This document shows, piece after piece, positions 18,600-27,730 of a DNA stretch of 64,000 nt. The stretch is taken from assembly GCF_014673495.1 (NCBI RefSeq), contig NZ_CP051006.1:2046001-2110000 (forward strand). The letters are read 5' to 3'. The DNA is from Streptomyces griseofuscus (GTDB lineage: Bacteria; Actinomycetota; Actinomycetes; Streptomycetales; Streptomycetaceae). The number at the start of each line of letters is the position of its first letter. Within the stretch, counting starts at the first letter, position 1. The notes under the pieces are model-generated. The model did not search any database. It saw only the letters and a program-made list of their open reading frames with translations, and had not been told where the DNA came from. The translations under genes and the position numbers were made by a program.

Positions 18600-19418
18600 A
18601 TGTTTCCTTCGATCAAGAAGACCCGTACGCCGGTGTCCGCGACGGACAAGATGCGGGAACGGCGCCGCGGGTTCCGTCCGGCCGTGCTCGTCTCGGCCGC
18701 CGTCGGCATGGCGCTGGCGCTGACCGGCTGCGCGCAGGTCGACACCACCTCGCCGAGCAGCGCGCGCAAGGAGGCGGCGCAGGGGGCGCCCGCGAGTTTC
18801 GGCGGCGTCGACTGCCGCACGGCCAAGTGCATCGCGCTGACCTTCGACGCGGGCCCCAGCGAGAACTCCCCCCGGCTGCTGGACATCCTGAAGGAGAAGA
18901 AGGTCCACGCGACGTTCTTCCTGCTCGGCAAGCGGCACATCGAGAAGTACCCGCGGCTGGTCAAGCGCATGTCGGACGAGGGTCACGAGGTGGCGAGCCA
19001 CACCTGGGACCACAAGATCCTCACGGACATATCCGACGACCAGGTGCGCGACGAGTTGCGGCGGCCGAACGACGCGATCAAGCGGATCACCGGGCGCAAG
19101 CCCACCCTGATGCGCCCGCCGCAGGGCCGTACGGACGCCAACATCCATGAGATCTGCAAGGAGCTGGGGCTCGCGGAGGTCCTGTGGAGCGTCACCGCCA
19201 AGGACTACGCGACGACCGACTCGGCGCTCATCACCAAGCGCGTCCTCGACCAGGCCGACCGGGACGGGATCATCCTGCTGCACGACCTCTACTCCGGCAC
19301 CGTGCCCGCCGTACCGGGCATCATCGACGCCCTCAAGAAGCGCGGGTACACCTTCGTGACGGTCCCCCAGCTCCTCGCCCCCGGCAGGGCCGAGCCGGGC
19401 AAGGTCTACCGGCCCTGA
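18600..19418 (+). CDS. Polysaccharide deacetylase lipoprotein (NodB/CE4)
   Basis: A 272-residue membrane-anchored CE4 deacetylase that should remove N- or O-acetyl groups from cell-wall or environmental polysaccharide. A basic start and hydrophobic helix end in the lipobox LALTGC (about residues 34-39). Motif 1 reads TFDAGPS, where most CE4 enzymes have TFDDGP; motif 2 is HTWDH, motif 3 RPPQG, and motif 5 is around LLHD. The Ala replaces the usual metal-binding Asp, so metal use may be altered. The ATG has no ribosome binding site but sits close behind AT-rich TATAAA/TATAGT elements, so a leaderless or very short-leader transcript is possible. An ATG 51 bases later is an alternative. Confidence 0.88.
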   Translation: MFPSIKKTRTPVSATDKMRERRRGFRPAVLVSAAVGMALALTGCAQVDTTSPSSARKEAAQGAPASFGGVDCRTAKCIALTFDAGPSENSPRLLDILKEKKVHATFFLLGKRHIEKYPRLVKRMSDEGHEVASHTWDHKILTDISDDQVRDELRRPNDAIKRITGRKPTLMRPPQGRTDANIHEICKELGLAEVLWSVTAKDYATTDSALITKRVLDQADRDGIILLHDLYSGTVPAVPGIIDALKKRGYTFVTVPQLLAPGRAEPGKVYRP

Positions 19419-19496
19419 GCGCCGCGGGACTGGGCCGACCGGGTGAGCCGGTGCCGACCTCCGGGGTACGCGGGGGTCATTGCCTACGATCGGCAC

Positions 19497-19937
19497 GTGC
19501 CGACCTTCTCCCTCACCCGGACCGTGCCGCTCCCGCTGGACGAGGCATGGCGCCGGATCACCGAGTGGCCCCGCCACACGATCACCGTGCCGCTGACCGG
19601 GATCAGGGTGCTCACTCCCGGCCCGACCGGGGTGGGCACCCGTTTCACGGCGCGTACGGGCATCGGGCCGCTCGCCGTGGACGACACCATGGAGGTGACC
19701 GTCTGGCGCCCGCCCGTGGGTGACGGGGGCGGGGTGTGCCGGCTGGAGAAGCGGGGCCGGGTGATCCTCGGCTGGGCGCGGATCGAGGTCGTGCCGGGTC
19801 CCGGGGGCCGCAGCCGGGTGGTGTGGCAGGAGGAGCTGCGGGTGCGCTTCCTGCCCCGGGCGTTCGACGTCGTGGTCGCGCGCATGGCCCGTGTCGTCTT
19901 CGGACGCGGGTTGAACCGGCTGCTCAGGCGGGCGTGA
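19497..19937 (+). CDS. SRPBCC-family (START-like) protein
   Basis: A 146-residue cytosolic protein with the polyketide-cyclase/dehydrase-type SRPBCC pattern. It has an N-terminal strand and helix LTRTVPLPLDEAWRRITEWP, a run of strands, and a C-terminal helix FDVVVARMARVVFGRGLNRL closing a hydrophobic cavity. Such proteins bind lipids or other hydrophobic molecules; no catalytic residue can be named. The GTG at 19497 was chosen because it begins exactly at the conserved first strand, although its ribosome binding site is weak. An upstream in-frame GTG at 19443 has none either. Function is unknown. Confidence 0.75.
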   Translation: MPTFSLTRTVPLPLDEAWRRITEWPRHTITVPLTGIRVLTPGPTGVGTRFTARTGIGPLAVDDTMEVTVWRPPVGDGGGVCRLEKRGRVILGWARIEVVPGPGGRSRVVWQEELRVRFLPRAFDVVVARMARVVFGRGLNRLLRRA

Positions 19938-19984
19938 GCGCAGTCAGCTCCGCTTGTCGTGCCTCACCTTGCTCCGGACGGGGT

Positions 19985-20626
19985 TCAGTCCTTGCGGCCC
20001 GTCGCCGCCACCGTCACGCCCAGGCCGATCATCGCCAGGCCGCCGACGCCGCCGACCGCGGACAGCCGGCGGGGCGAGCGGGCGAACCAGTCGCGGGCGG
20101 CGGAGGCGACCAGGCCCCAGACGCTGTCCGAGACCAGCGCGATGACGTTGAAGACCAGGCCGAGCAGCAGCATCTGGACGGGCACATGCCCCTGGGCGCG
20201 GTCCACGAACTGGGGCAGTACGGCGGCGAAGAACACCATCGTCTTGGGGTTCGCCACCCCGACCGCGAAGCCCTCGCCGAGGGTGCGCAGACCGCCCCGC
20301 TCCGGGGGCTCGGCGCGAGTGAACGCGGCCCGCAGCGAACCGCGTTGCCGCCATGCCTTGACACCCAGATAGACCAGGTAGGCGGCGCCCGCGAGCTTGA
20401 GCGCGGTGAAGAGCAGGACCGAGCGTTCCACCACCGGTCCGATGCCGAGGGCCACGGCGGCGACGAGGACGTACGCGCCCAGGGTGTTCCCGGCGACCGT
20501 GGTCAGCGCGGCCCGGCGGCCGTGCGCGAGGGCCCGCCCGACGACGAAGAGCACGCTCGGGCCGGGTATCACGATCAGCAGCAGGGCCAGCGCCGAGAAG
20601 GCGAGCAGCCGGTCGAGGGAGACCAT
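19985..20626 (-). CDS. LysE/RhtB-family exporter
   Basis: A 213-residue inner-membrane translocator with about six hydrophobic helices. The first carries the family signature LLLIVIPGPSVLFVVGRAL, and GFAVGVANPKTMVFFAAVLP is the conserved second signature. These proteins export amino acids or related small molecules by proton motive force. The ATG at 20626 begins right before the first helix; longer in-frame starts lack support. The gene follows xdhC on the same strand by 68 bp and may be read through from the purine cluster, but a link to purine export is speculative. Substrate is unknown. Confidence 0.87.
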   Translation of the reverse strand: MVSLDRLLAFSALALLLIVIPGPSVLFVVGRALAHGRRAALTTVAGNTLGAYVLVAAVALGIGPVVERSVLLFTALKLAGAAYLVYLGVKAWRQRGSLRAAFTRAEPPERGGLRTLGEGFAVGVANPKTMVFFAAVLPQFVDRAQGHVPVQMLLLGLVFNVIALVSDSVWGLVASAARDWFARSPRRLSAVGGVGGLAMIGLGVTVAATGRKD

Positions 20627-20694
20627 GCCCTCATGGAACACAGGGCCCGGGGCGGGCGGCAATCGCTTTTCCCGGGGGCGGGACCGCTTGAGGC

Positions 20695-21840
20695 TCAGGC
20701 CACCGAGTCGATTCGGGTTGCGACGGTCCGGTCATGGTGGATCGGGGTGTGGCCGCCGGTCAGGGTGGTGCCGGTGCCGCCGTGGCGGGTGGCGACGATC
20801 TCGGCGGCGATCGACAGGGCTGTCTCCTCAGGCGTACGGGCGCCGAGGTCGAGGCCGATCGGGGACCGCAGCCGGGACAACTCCCGCTCGGTGAGGCCGA
20901 CTTCGCGCAGGCGGCGGGCGCGGTCGAGGTGGGTGCGGCGGGAGCCCATCGCGCCGACGTAGGCGACCGGGAGGCGCAGCGCCACCTTCAGCAGCGGTAC
21001 GTCGAACTTGGCGTCATGGGTGAGGACGCACAGGACGGTACGGCCGTCGGTCCCGGTGCGTTCCAGGTAGGCGTGGGGCCACTCGACCACGATCTCGTCG
21101 GCCTCCGGGAAGCGGGTGCGGGTGGCGAAGACCGGGCGGGCGTCGCACACGGTGACGTGGTAGCCGAGGAACTTGCCGACCCGCACCAGGGCGGCGGCGA
21201 AGTCGATCGCACCGAAGACGATCATCCGGGGCGGGGGCACCGAGGACTCCACCAGGACGGTGACCGGCGCCCCGCAGCGCGCGCCCCGGGCGCCGGTCTC
21301 CAGGGTGCCGGTGCGGCCCGCGTCCAGGAGGGCGCGGGCCTCGGCGGCGACGGTGCGGTCCAGTTCGGGGTGGGCGCCGTACCCGCCGTCGTACGAGCCG
21401 TCGGGCCGCACCAGCAGGGCGCGGCCGGGGAGGCCGGCCGGGCCCTCCACGATCCGGGCGAGCGCCGCCGCCTCCCCGCGCGCGGCGGCGGCCAGCGTGG
21501 CCGCGATCACCGGCCGGGCGGGGTCCTGCGCCCGGACCGGTGTGACCAGGATGTCGATGACGCCGCCGCAGGTCAGGCCGACCGCGAAGGCGTCCTCGTC
21601 GCTGTATCCGAAGCGTTCGAGGACGGTCTCGCCGTCCTTCAGCGCCTGCCGGCACAGCTCGTACACCGCGCCCTCCACACAACCGCCGGAGACCGAGCCG
21701 ATGGCGGTGCCGTCGGCATCGACCGCGAGCGCGGCGCCGGGCTGCCGGGGCGCGCTGCCGCCGACCGCCACGACGGTGGCGACCGCGAAGTCACGCCCCT
21801 GGCCGACCCAACGGTTCAACTCCTCGGCGATGTCCAGCAT
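20695..21840 (-). CDS. xdhC: XdhC-family molybdenum cofactor maturation factor
   Basis: A 381-residue XdhC/CoxI protein, which binds sulfurated molybdenum cofactor and inserts it into xanthine dehydrogenase. The N-terminal XdhC/CoxI domain has VGGSAPRQPGAAL and the Cys-containing SGGCVEGAVYEL near residues 50-62. The C-terminal Rossmann-type domain has RMIVFGAIDFAAALVRVGKF and THDAKFDVPLLKVAL. GAGGAG lies nine bases before the ATG. It sits 44 bp behind the purine permease gene and downstream of the three xanthine dehydrogenase subunit genes, which fits its job. In E. coli the symbol xdhC denotes a subunit; here it means the maturation factor. Confidence 0.9.
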   Translation of the reverse strand: MLDIAEELNRWVGQGRDFAVATVVAVGGSAPRQPGAALAVDADGTAIGSVSGGCVEGAVYELCRQALKDGETVLERFGYSDEDAFAVGLTCGGVIDILVTPVRAQDPARPVIAATLAAAARGEAAALARIVEGPAGLPGRALLVRPDGSYDGGYGAHPELDRTVAAEARALLDAGRTGTLETGARGARCGAPVTVLVESSVPPPRMIVFGAIDFAAALVRVGKFLGYHVTVCDARPVFATRTRFPEADEIVVEWPHAYLERTGTDGRTVLCVLTHDAKFDVPLLKVALRLPVAYVGAMGSRRTHLDRARRLREVGLTERELSRLRSPIGLDLGARTPEETALSIAAEIVATRHGGTGTTLTGGHTPIHHDRTVATRIDSVA

Positions 21841-21884
21841 CTGTCGGTCTCCTCAAAGGGTGGTTGCCGGTGAAGGGCGTGGCG

Positions 21885-23342
21885 CTAGTGGACGCCGAGC
21901 CAGCTCTCTACGGGGTGCAGCGCGAAGTACACGAGGAAGATCACCGTCAGCCCCCACATGAACGCGCCGATCTCCCGCGCCCTGCCCTGGGCCACCTTGA
22001 TCGCCGTGTACGAGATGACGCCCGCGGCGACGCCCGTGGTGATCGTGTACGTGAACGGCATCAGGACGACGGTCAGGAAGACCGGGATCGCGGTGGCCCG
22101 GTCGCCCCAGTCCACGTGCCGCGCGTTCATCAGCATCATCGCGCCGATGACCACCAGCGCCGCGGAGGCCACCTCCTGCGGGACGATCGCGGTCACCGGG
22201 GTGAAGAACAGACAGGCCGCGAACAGCAGTCCGGTCACCGCGGACGCGAGCCCGGTGCGGGCGCCCTCGCCGACGCCGGTCGCCGACTCGATGAAGACGG
22301 TCTGGCCCGAGCCGCCGGTCAGACCGCCGATCGCACCGCCCGCGCCGTCGATGAACAGCGCCTTGGACAGCCCCGGCATCCGCCCCTTGTCGTCGGCAAG
22401 CCCGGCCTCCGTGCCGACGCCGATGATGGTGGCCATCGCGTCGAAGAACCCGGCGAGCACCAGGGTGAAGACGATCACCGCGACGGTCATCCCGCCGACC
22501 TTGTCCCAGCCGCCGAAGCCGATGTGCCCGAAGAGCGAGAAGTCCGGCATCGAGACGGCGCCGCCGTGCAGTTCGGGCGCGCCGGACGCCCACTGGCGGG
22601 GGTCGATGACGCCGAGCCCGTTGAGGACCGCGGCGACGACCGTGCCGGAGACGATGCCGATGAGGATGGCGCCGGGGACGTTGCGGGCCTGGAGCATGAA
22701 GATCAGCAGCAGGGTGCCGGCGAAGAGCAGCACCGGCCAGCCGGTGAGCTGGCCGGCGGGGCCGAGGCTCAGCGGGGTGCCCTTGCCCTGGTGCACGAAG
22801 CCGGACTTGTAGAAGCCGATGAGGGCGATGAACAGGCCGATGCCCATGGTGATGCCGTGCTTGAGCGCGAGCGGGATCGCGTTCATGATCATCTCGCGCA
22901 GGCCGGTGACGACCAGCAGCATGATGACGACGCCGTAGAGCACGCACATGCCCATCGCCTGCGGCCAGGTCATGTTGGGCACGACCTGCGCGGACAGTAC
23001 CCCGGAGACCGAGAGGCCGGCGGCGAGCGCGAGGGGCACCTTGCCGACGAAGCCCATCAGCAGCGTGGTGAGGGCCGCGGCGAACGCGGTCGCGGTGATC
23101 AGGGCCTTCTGGCCGAGGGTGTCGCCCTGGACGTCCTTGCCGGACAGGATCAGGGGGTTGAGGAGGAGGATGTAGGCCATCGCCATGAAGGTGGTGACCC
23201 CGCCGCGCACCTCACGCGCGACGGTGGATCCTCTCCGGGATATGTGGAAGTACCGGTCGAGCCAGGACCGGCCGGCCGGGACGCGGCTGCCGTCGCCGGC
23301 GTCCTCGGCCGTGGTCCTGGGCTCCACTGATGGATGGGTCAT
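21885..23342 (-). CDS. NCS2-family purine permease
   Basis: A 485-residue membrane transporter of the AzgA/PbuG-like branch of NCS2, which imports hypoxanthine, guanine, adenine or xanthine with protons. At least twelve hydrophobic segments are visible. Signature stretches are GGVTTFMAMAYILLLNP near the start, FDAMATIIGVGTEAG in the middle and TGGSGQTVFIESATGVGEGA. The start at 23342 has GGGAG about ten bases upstream. It lies between the xanthine dehydrogenase genes and xdhC on the same strand, so uptake and oxidation of purine bases are physically linked. Exact base specificity is not decidable. Confidence 0.92.
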   Translation of the reverse strand: MTHPSVEPRTTAEDAGDGSRVPAGRSWLDRYFHISRRGSTVAREVRGGVTTFMAMAYILLLNPLILSGKDVQGDTLGQKALITATAFAAALTTLLMGFVGKVPLALAAGLSVSGVLSAQVVPNMTWPQAMGMCVLYGVVIMLLVVTGLREMIMNAIPLALKHGITMGIGLFIALIGFYKSGFVHQGKGTPLSLGPAGQLTGWPVLLFAGTLLLIFMLQARNVPGAILIGIVSGTVVAAVLNGLGVIDPRQWASGAPELHGGAVSMPDFSLFGHIGFGGWDKVGGMTVAVIVFTLVLAGFFDAMATIIGVGTEAGLADDKGRMPGLSKALFIDGAGGAIGGLTGGSGQTVFIESATGVGEGARTGLASAVTGLLFAACLFFTPVTAIVPQEVASAALVVIGAMMLMNARHVDWGDRATAIPVFLTVVLMPFTYTITTGVAAGVISYTAIKVAQGRAREIGAFMWGLTVIFLVYFALHPVESWLGVH

Positions 23343-23503
23343 GGTGCCGTCTCCCAAGGTTCACAGGGGCACCCGTTCACTCCGTTGAGTTGAGCGGGAT
23401 TTGGGATGTGCACGTAACCCGGGGGACGGCCCGGTGTGGCACGTATGGGGGGTGGGGCCGGGGTGAGCGGTTGCCCGGCGTCGGGGTGCCGCTGCGCCCA
23501 CCC

Positions 23504-23552
23504 GTGCCGCCTGGGGTCCCCCCCAGGCCCTTGAGACTCTGGGGGAGGCACG
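23504..23552. repeat. Streptomyces-type extragenic palindrome
   Basis: The 245-bp gap between the permease and xanthine dehydrogenase genes contains GTGCC, GCCTGGGG-TCC-CCCCAGGC (23509-23527), then CTGGGGGAGGCAC. Outer arms GTGCC/GGCAC enclose the block. Elements of this form are scattered between genes of many Streptomyces chromosomes. It may also act as a transcription attenuator between the two parts of the purine cluster. Confidence 0.55.
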
Positions 23553-23587
23553 ATTGCCCGCGGCGGGGGGGGGCGGCAGCGGAGGCG

Positions 23588-25972
23588 TTACGCCGTGCCC
23601 GTCAGATGCTCCGGACGTACCGGCGTCCGGTTCAGCTCCAGGCCCGTCGCGTTGCGGATCGCCGCGAGGACAGCCGGGGTCGAGGACAGGGTCGGGGCCT
23701 CGCCGATGCCGCGCAGCCCGTAGGGGGCGTGCTCGTCGGCGAGTTCGAGGACGTCGACCGGGATGGTCGGCGTGTCGAGGATGGTCGGGATCAGGTAGTC
23801 CGTGAAGGAGGGGTTCCTGACCTTCGCGGTCTTCGGGTCCACGATGATCTCCTCCATCACCGCGACGCCCAGGCCCTGCGTGGTGCCGCCCTGGATCTGG
23901 CCGACGACGGAGAGCGGGTTGAGCGCCTTGCCGACGTCCTGGGCGCAGGCCAGTTCGATGACCTTGACGAGGCCGAGTTCGGTGTCGACCTCGACCACGG
24001 CGCGGTGCGCGGCGAAGGAGTACTGGACATGGCCGTTGCCCTGCCCGGTGCGCAGGTCGAAGGCCTCGGTCGGCCGGTGCCGCCACTCCTCCTCCAGCTC
24101 CACCGCCTCGTCCTCCAGGACGTCCACCAGGTCGGCGAGCACCTCGCCGCCGTCGGTGACGACCTTGCCGCCCTCCAGCAGCAGTTCCGCGGTGGCCCAG
24201 GCGGGGTGGTAGGAGCCGAACTTGCGCCGGCCGATGTCCAGGACCCGTTCGCGGACCAGCTCGCAGGCGTTCTTGACGGCGCCGCCGGTGACGTACGTCT
24301 GCCGGGAGGCGGAGGTCGAACCCGCCGAGCCCACCTGGGTGTCGGCGGGATGGATGGTGACCTGGGCGACGCCGAGCTCGCTGCGGGCGATCTGGGCGTG
24401 CACGGTGACACCGCCCTGGCCGACCTCCGCCATCGCGGTGTGCACGGTGGCGACGGGCTCGCCCGCGATCACCTCCATGCGCACCCGGGCGGTGGAGTAG
24501 TCGTCGAAGCCCTCGGAGAAGCCGACGTTCTTGATGCCGACCGCGTAGCCGATCCCGCGTACGACGCCCTCGCCGTGCGTGGTGTTGGACAGGCCGCCGG
24601 GCAGCTGCCGTACGTCGGCGCCCTCGCTGGACTCCCACTGGCGCTCGGGCGGCAGCGGCATCGCCTTGACGCGGCGCAGCAGTTCGGCGACCGGCGCCGG
24701 GGAGTCGACCGGCTGGCCGGTGGGCATGATCGTGCCCTGCTCCATGGCGTTGCGCTGCCTGAACTCCACCGGGTCCAGGCCCAGTTCCTTCGCCAGCTTG
24801 TCCATCTGGGCCTCGTAGGCGAAGCACGCCTGGACCGCGCCGAAGCCGCGCATCGCGCCGCAGGGCGGGTTGTTGGTGTAGAGCGCGATGGCCTCGATGT
24901 CGACGTCGTCCACGACGTACGGCCCGATGCTCAGCGAGGAGGCGTTGCCGACCACGGCCGGGGAGGCGGAGGCGTAGGCGCCGCCGTCCAGGACGATCCG
25001 GCACCTGACATGGGTCAGCTTGCCGTCGCGGGTGGCGCCGTGCTCGTAGTACAGCTTGGCCGGGTGGCGGTGGACGTGCCCGAAGAAGGACTCGAACCGG
25101 TTGTAGACGATCTTGACGGGCTTGCCGGTGCGCAGCGCCAGCAGGCAGGCGTGGATCTGCATGGACAGGTCCTCGCGGCCGCCGAACGCGCCGCCGACGC
25201 CGGACAGCGTCATCCGCACCTTGCGCTCGGGCAGTCCGAGCACGGGCGCGATCTGGCGCAGGTCGGAGTGCAGCCACTGGGTGGCGATGTAGAGGTGGAC
25301 GCCGCCGTCCTCCTCGGGCACCGCGAGCCCGGACTCGGGGCCGAGGAACGCCTGGTCCTGCATGCCGAAGGTGTACTCGCCCTTGACGATCACATCGGCG
25401 CGGGCGGCGGCCGCGGCCGCGTCGCCGCGCACGATCGGCTGGCGGTGCACGATGTTCGGGTGGTCGACATGCCCGATGTGGTGGTCGTCGCGGTGCTCGT
25501 GGACGAGGACGGCGTCCGGGCCGAGGGCCGACTTCTCGTCGGTGATCACGGGGAGTTCGCGGTACTCCACCTTGATCTTGGCGGCGGCCCGGCGGGCGGT
25601 CTCCGGATGGTCGGCGGCGACGATCGCGACCGGCTCCCCGTGGTGTCGCACCTTGCCGTGCGCGAGGACCGGGGTGTCCTGGATCTCCAGTCCGTAGTGC
25701 TTCACCTCGGTGGGCAGGTCGTCGTACGTCATGACGGCGTACACACCCGGCAGGGCGAGGGCCTCGGCGGTGTCGATGGAGACGATCTCGGCGTGCGCGA
25801 CGGTGGAGCGCAGGATCTGGCCCCACAGCATGTCCTCGTGCCACATGTCCGAGGAGTAGGCGAACTCGCCGGTGACCTTGAGGGTGCCGTCGGGGCGCAG
25901 CGTGGACTCGCCGATGCCGCCCTTGGTGCCCGAGCCCTGGGTGATCTTGGTGGGAACTCCGTTGGCCGGCAT
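23588..25972 (-). CDS. Xanthine dehydrogenase, molybdopterin-binding subunit
   Basis: A 794-residue large subunit that hydroxylates hypoxanthine and xanthine to urate at a molybdenum centre. N-terminal a/b hammerhead domain (TGEFAYSSDMWHEDMLWGQI, then DTPVLAHGKVRHHGEPVAIV) precedes the molybdopterin-binding domains with GVGGAFGGRED, AMRGFGAVQ and the C-terminal catalytic-glutamate motif RGIGEAP. Length is normal. One base separates it from the iron-sulfur subunit gene, so the three subunits are made as one operon. Some relatives act on nicotinate or aldehydes; neighbouring PucR, XdhC and purine permease genes favour xanthine. Confidence 0.92.
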   Translation of the reverse strand: MPANGVPTKITQGSGTKGGIGESTLRPDGTLKVTGEFAYSSDMWHEDMLWGQILRSTVAHAEIVSIDTAEALALPGVYAVMTYDDLPTEVKHYGLEIQDTPVLAHGKVRHHGEPVAIVAADHPETARRAAAKIKVEYRELPVITDEKSALGPDAVLVHEHRDDHHIGHVDHPNIVHRQPIVRGDAAAAAARADVIVKGEYTFGMQDQAFLGPESGLAVPEEDGGVHLYIATQWLHSDLRQIAPVLGLPERKVRMTLSGVGGAFGGREDLSMQIHACLLALRTGKPVKIVYNRFESFFGHVHRHPAKLYYEHGATRDGKLTHVRCRIVLDGGAYASASPAVVGNASSLSIGPYVVDDVDIEAIALYTNNPPCGAMRGFGAVQACFAYEAQMDKLAKELGLDPVEFRQRNAMEQGTIMPTGQPVDSPAPVAELLRRVKAMPLPPERQWESSEGADVRQLPGGLSNTTHGEGVVRGIGYAVGIKNVGFSEGFDDYSTARVRMEVIAGEPVATVHTAMAEVGQGGVTVHAQIARSELGVAQVTIHPADTQVGSAGSTSASRQTYVTGGAVKNACELVRERVLDIGRRKFGSYHPAWATAELLLEGGKVVTDGGEVLADLVDVLEDEAVELEEEWRHRPTEAFDLRTGQGNGHVQYSFAAHRAVVEVDTELGLVKVIELACAQDVGKALNPLSVVGQIQGGTTQGLGVAVMEEIIVDPKTAKVRNPSFTDYLIPTILDTPTIPVDVLELADEHAPYGLRGIGEAPTLSSTPAVLAAIRNATGLELNRTPVRPEHLTGTA

Positions 25973-25973
25973 G

Positions 25974-26546
25974 TCAGACCCCCTCGGACTGGCGGGCGGC
26001 GGCCAGCCGGACCGCGTCCATGATCTTCTCGTAGCCCGTGCAGCGGCACAGGTTGCCCGACAGGGCCTCGCGGATGTCGGCGTCGGACGGGTTCGGGTTG
26101 TGCTCCAGGAGTTCGTCGGAGGCGACGAGCAGGCCCGGGGTGCAGAAGCCGCACTGGACGGCGCCGGCGTCGATGAACGCCTGCTGGATCGGGGCGAGTT
26201 CGATGCCCTCGCCGGCCTGGGAGTCGGTGCCGCCCTTGGCCGCCCAGCCCTTGGCGGCGTCCAGGGGGACGCCCTCGGAGCCGCCGCGGGAGCGCTGCCG
26301 CGCGTGGTCGGCCAGGCCCTCGACGGTCACCACGTCCCGGCCCTCGGCCTGTCCGGCCGCGACCAGACAGGAACACACCGGCACGCCGTCGAGGCGTACC
26401 GTGCAGGAGCCGCACTCGCCCTGTTCGCAGGCGTTCTTGGAGCCGGGCAGGCCGAGCCGCTCGCGCAGCACGTAGAGCAGGGACTCGCCCTCCCAGACGT
26501 CGTCGGCCTCCTGCGGGCGTCCGTTGACGGTGAAGTTGACGCGCAT
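25974..26546 (-). CDS. Xanthine dehydrogenase, [2Fe-2S] subunit
   Basis: A 190-residue electron-transfer subunit with two iron-sulfur clusters. The first, ferredoxin-like, is CEQGECGSCTVRLDG with a later Cys in PVCSCL. The second is QCGFCTPG with SGNLCRCTGYEKI. It differs from the shortest relatives by an insert of about 30 residues between the two domains (around GGSEGVPLDAAKGW). The start shares one base with the stop of the FAD subunit gene (TGATG). It carries electrons from the molybdenum site to FAD. Confidence 0.93.
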   Translation of the reverse strand: MRVNFTVNGRPQEADDVWEGESLLYVLRERLGLPGSKNACEQGECGSCTVRLDGVPVCSCLVAAGQAEGRDVVTVEGLADHARQRSRGGSEGVPLDAAKGWAAKGGTDSQAGEGIELAPIQQAFIDAGAVQCGFCTPGLLVASDELLEHNPNPSDADIREALSGNLCRCTGYEKIMDAVRLAAARQSEGV

Positions 26547-27436
26547 CACGCAGCTCCCTCGGTGTGGCGGGCGCCGCGGTACGACTCCCAGGTCCAGGTC
26601 AGGGTCCGGCGGGCCATCACGCCGACCGCGTGCCTGCGGTAGCTCGCGGTGCCCCGGACGTCGTCGATCGGGTTGCAGGCGGCGGCGCACAGGTCCGCGA
26701 ACTGCTTGGCGACGGAGGGGGTGATGATCTTCCCGTTGTCCCAGAAGCCGCCCTCCGCGAGCGCCGCGTCCAGGAACTCCTCGGCGGCCTTGGCGCGCAC
26801 CGGTGTGGGCGCGGCCGAGCCGATGCCGGTGCGCACGGTGCGGGTCTCGGGGTGCAGGGCGAGACCGAAGGCGCACACGGCGATGACCATGGCGTTGCGG
26901 GTGCCGACCTTGGAGTACTGCTGGGGGCCGTCCGCCTTCTTCACATGGACGGCGCGGATCAGCTCGTCGGGCTTGAGCGCGTTGCGCTTGACGCCGGTGT
27001 AGAAGTCGTCGATCGGGATCATCCGGGTGCCGCGCGCCGCCGACGCCACCTCGACCTCGGCGCCCGCGGCGAGGAGGGCGGGGTGGGCGTCGCCGGCGGG
27101 CGAGGCCGTGCCGAGGTTGCCGCCGACGCCGCCGCGGTTGCGGATCTGCGGGGAGGCGACCGTGTGCGAGGCGAGCGCGAGGCCCGGCAACTCGGCACGG
27201 AGCTGTTCCATGATCGTGCTGTAGGGCACGGAGGCACCCAGCCGCACGGAGTCCTCGCCGGTCTCCCATTCGTAGAGATCGCCGACGCGGTTGAGGTCGA
27301 GGAGGTACTCGGGCCTGCGGTGGTCGAAGTTGATCTCGACCATCACATCGGTGCCACCCGCGATCGGCACAGCGGTGGGATGCTCGGCCTTCGCGGCGAG
27401 CGCCTCCTCCCAGCTGGCGGGGCGAAGGAAGTCCAT
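26546..27436 (-). CDS. Xanthine dehydrogenase, FAD-binding subunit
   Basis: A 296-residue subunit of the CO-dehydrogenase-flavoprotein type. The FAD loop is PIAGGTDVMVEINF near residues 24-37, followed by SPQIRNRGGVGGNLGTASPAGD, the second FAD-contact signature. It passes electrons from the iron-sulfur clusters to NAD+. It is the first gene of the xanthine dehydrogenase operon, divergent from the PucR regulator gene across 294 bp. A purine-rich AAGAAGAGAG stretch precedes the ATG. Order FAD, Fe-S, molybdenum subunit is usual in actinobacteria. Confidence 0.92.
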   Translation of the reverse strand: MDFLRPASWEEALAAKAEHPTAVPIAGGTDVMVEINFDHRRPEYLLDLNRVGDLYEWETGEDSVRLGASVPYSTIMEQLRAELPGLALASHTVASPQIRNRGGVGGNLGTASPAGDAHPALLAAGAEVEVASAARGTRMIPIDDFYTGVKRNALKPDELIRAVHVKKADGPQQYSKVGTRNAMVIAVCAFGLALHPETRTVRTGIGSAAPTPVRAKAAEEFLDAALAEGGFWDNGKIITPSVAKQFADLCAAACNPIDDVRGTASYRRHAVGVMARRTLTWTWESYRGARHTEGAA

Positions 27437-27533
27437 GACCGGCTCTCTTCTTCGTCTTGGGTTCTGCGGATTTGAGCCAATCCGTGTGCGGCGGGCCCGG
27501 CTCGTTCCTGTCGTGTTGACGTGGAGTGGAGTC

Positions 27534-27551
27534 AGTACACCGCCGTGTACT
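27534..27551. promoter_or_regulatory. 18-bp palindrome between xanthine dehydrogenase operon and PucR gene
   Basis: AGTACAC-CGCC-GTGTACT is a perfect inverted repeat 98 bases before the FAD-subunit start in the divergent 294-bp spacer (27437-27730). It is the clearest dyad in that spacer and a candidate site for the PucR-type regulator. No other gene is seen in the spacer. Confidence 0.45.
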
Positions 27552-27730
27552 CCGACGGGGTCAGTCACTGAAACCATGAAGGAGTTCGCTGGCCAGGGGA
27601 AGCATCTTGTAGATTCGTATGAACGGAGGCCATCGGTAACCTCTCCGTTTTCCCGGGGAAACGGTCACTCCCCCGTCACCCTCCGAAGATCCATCGTAGG
27701 TTTCGAGACACAGAAACGGCGGCAACTGAG

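Noticed and set aside
23343..23587. Purine riboswitch before the permease gene
   Set aside because: The spacer shows only a GC-rich Streptomyces-type palindrome and no purine-aptamer core; these riboswitches are mainly in Firmicutes.
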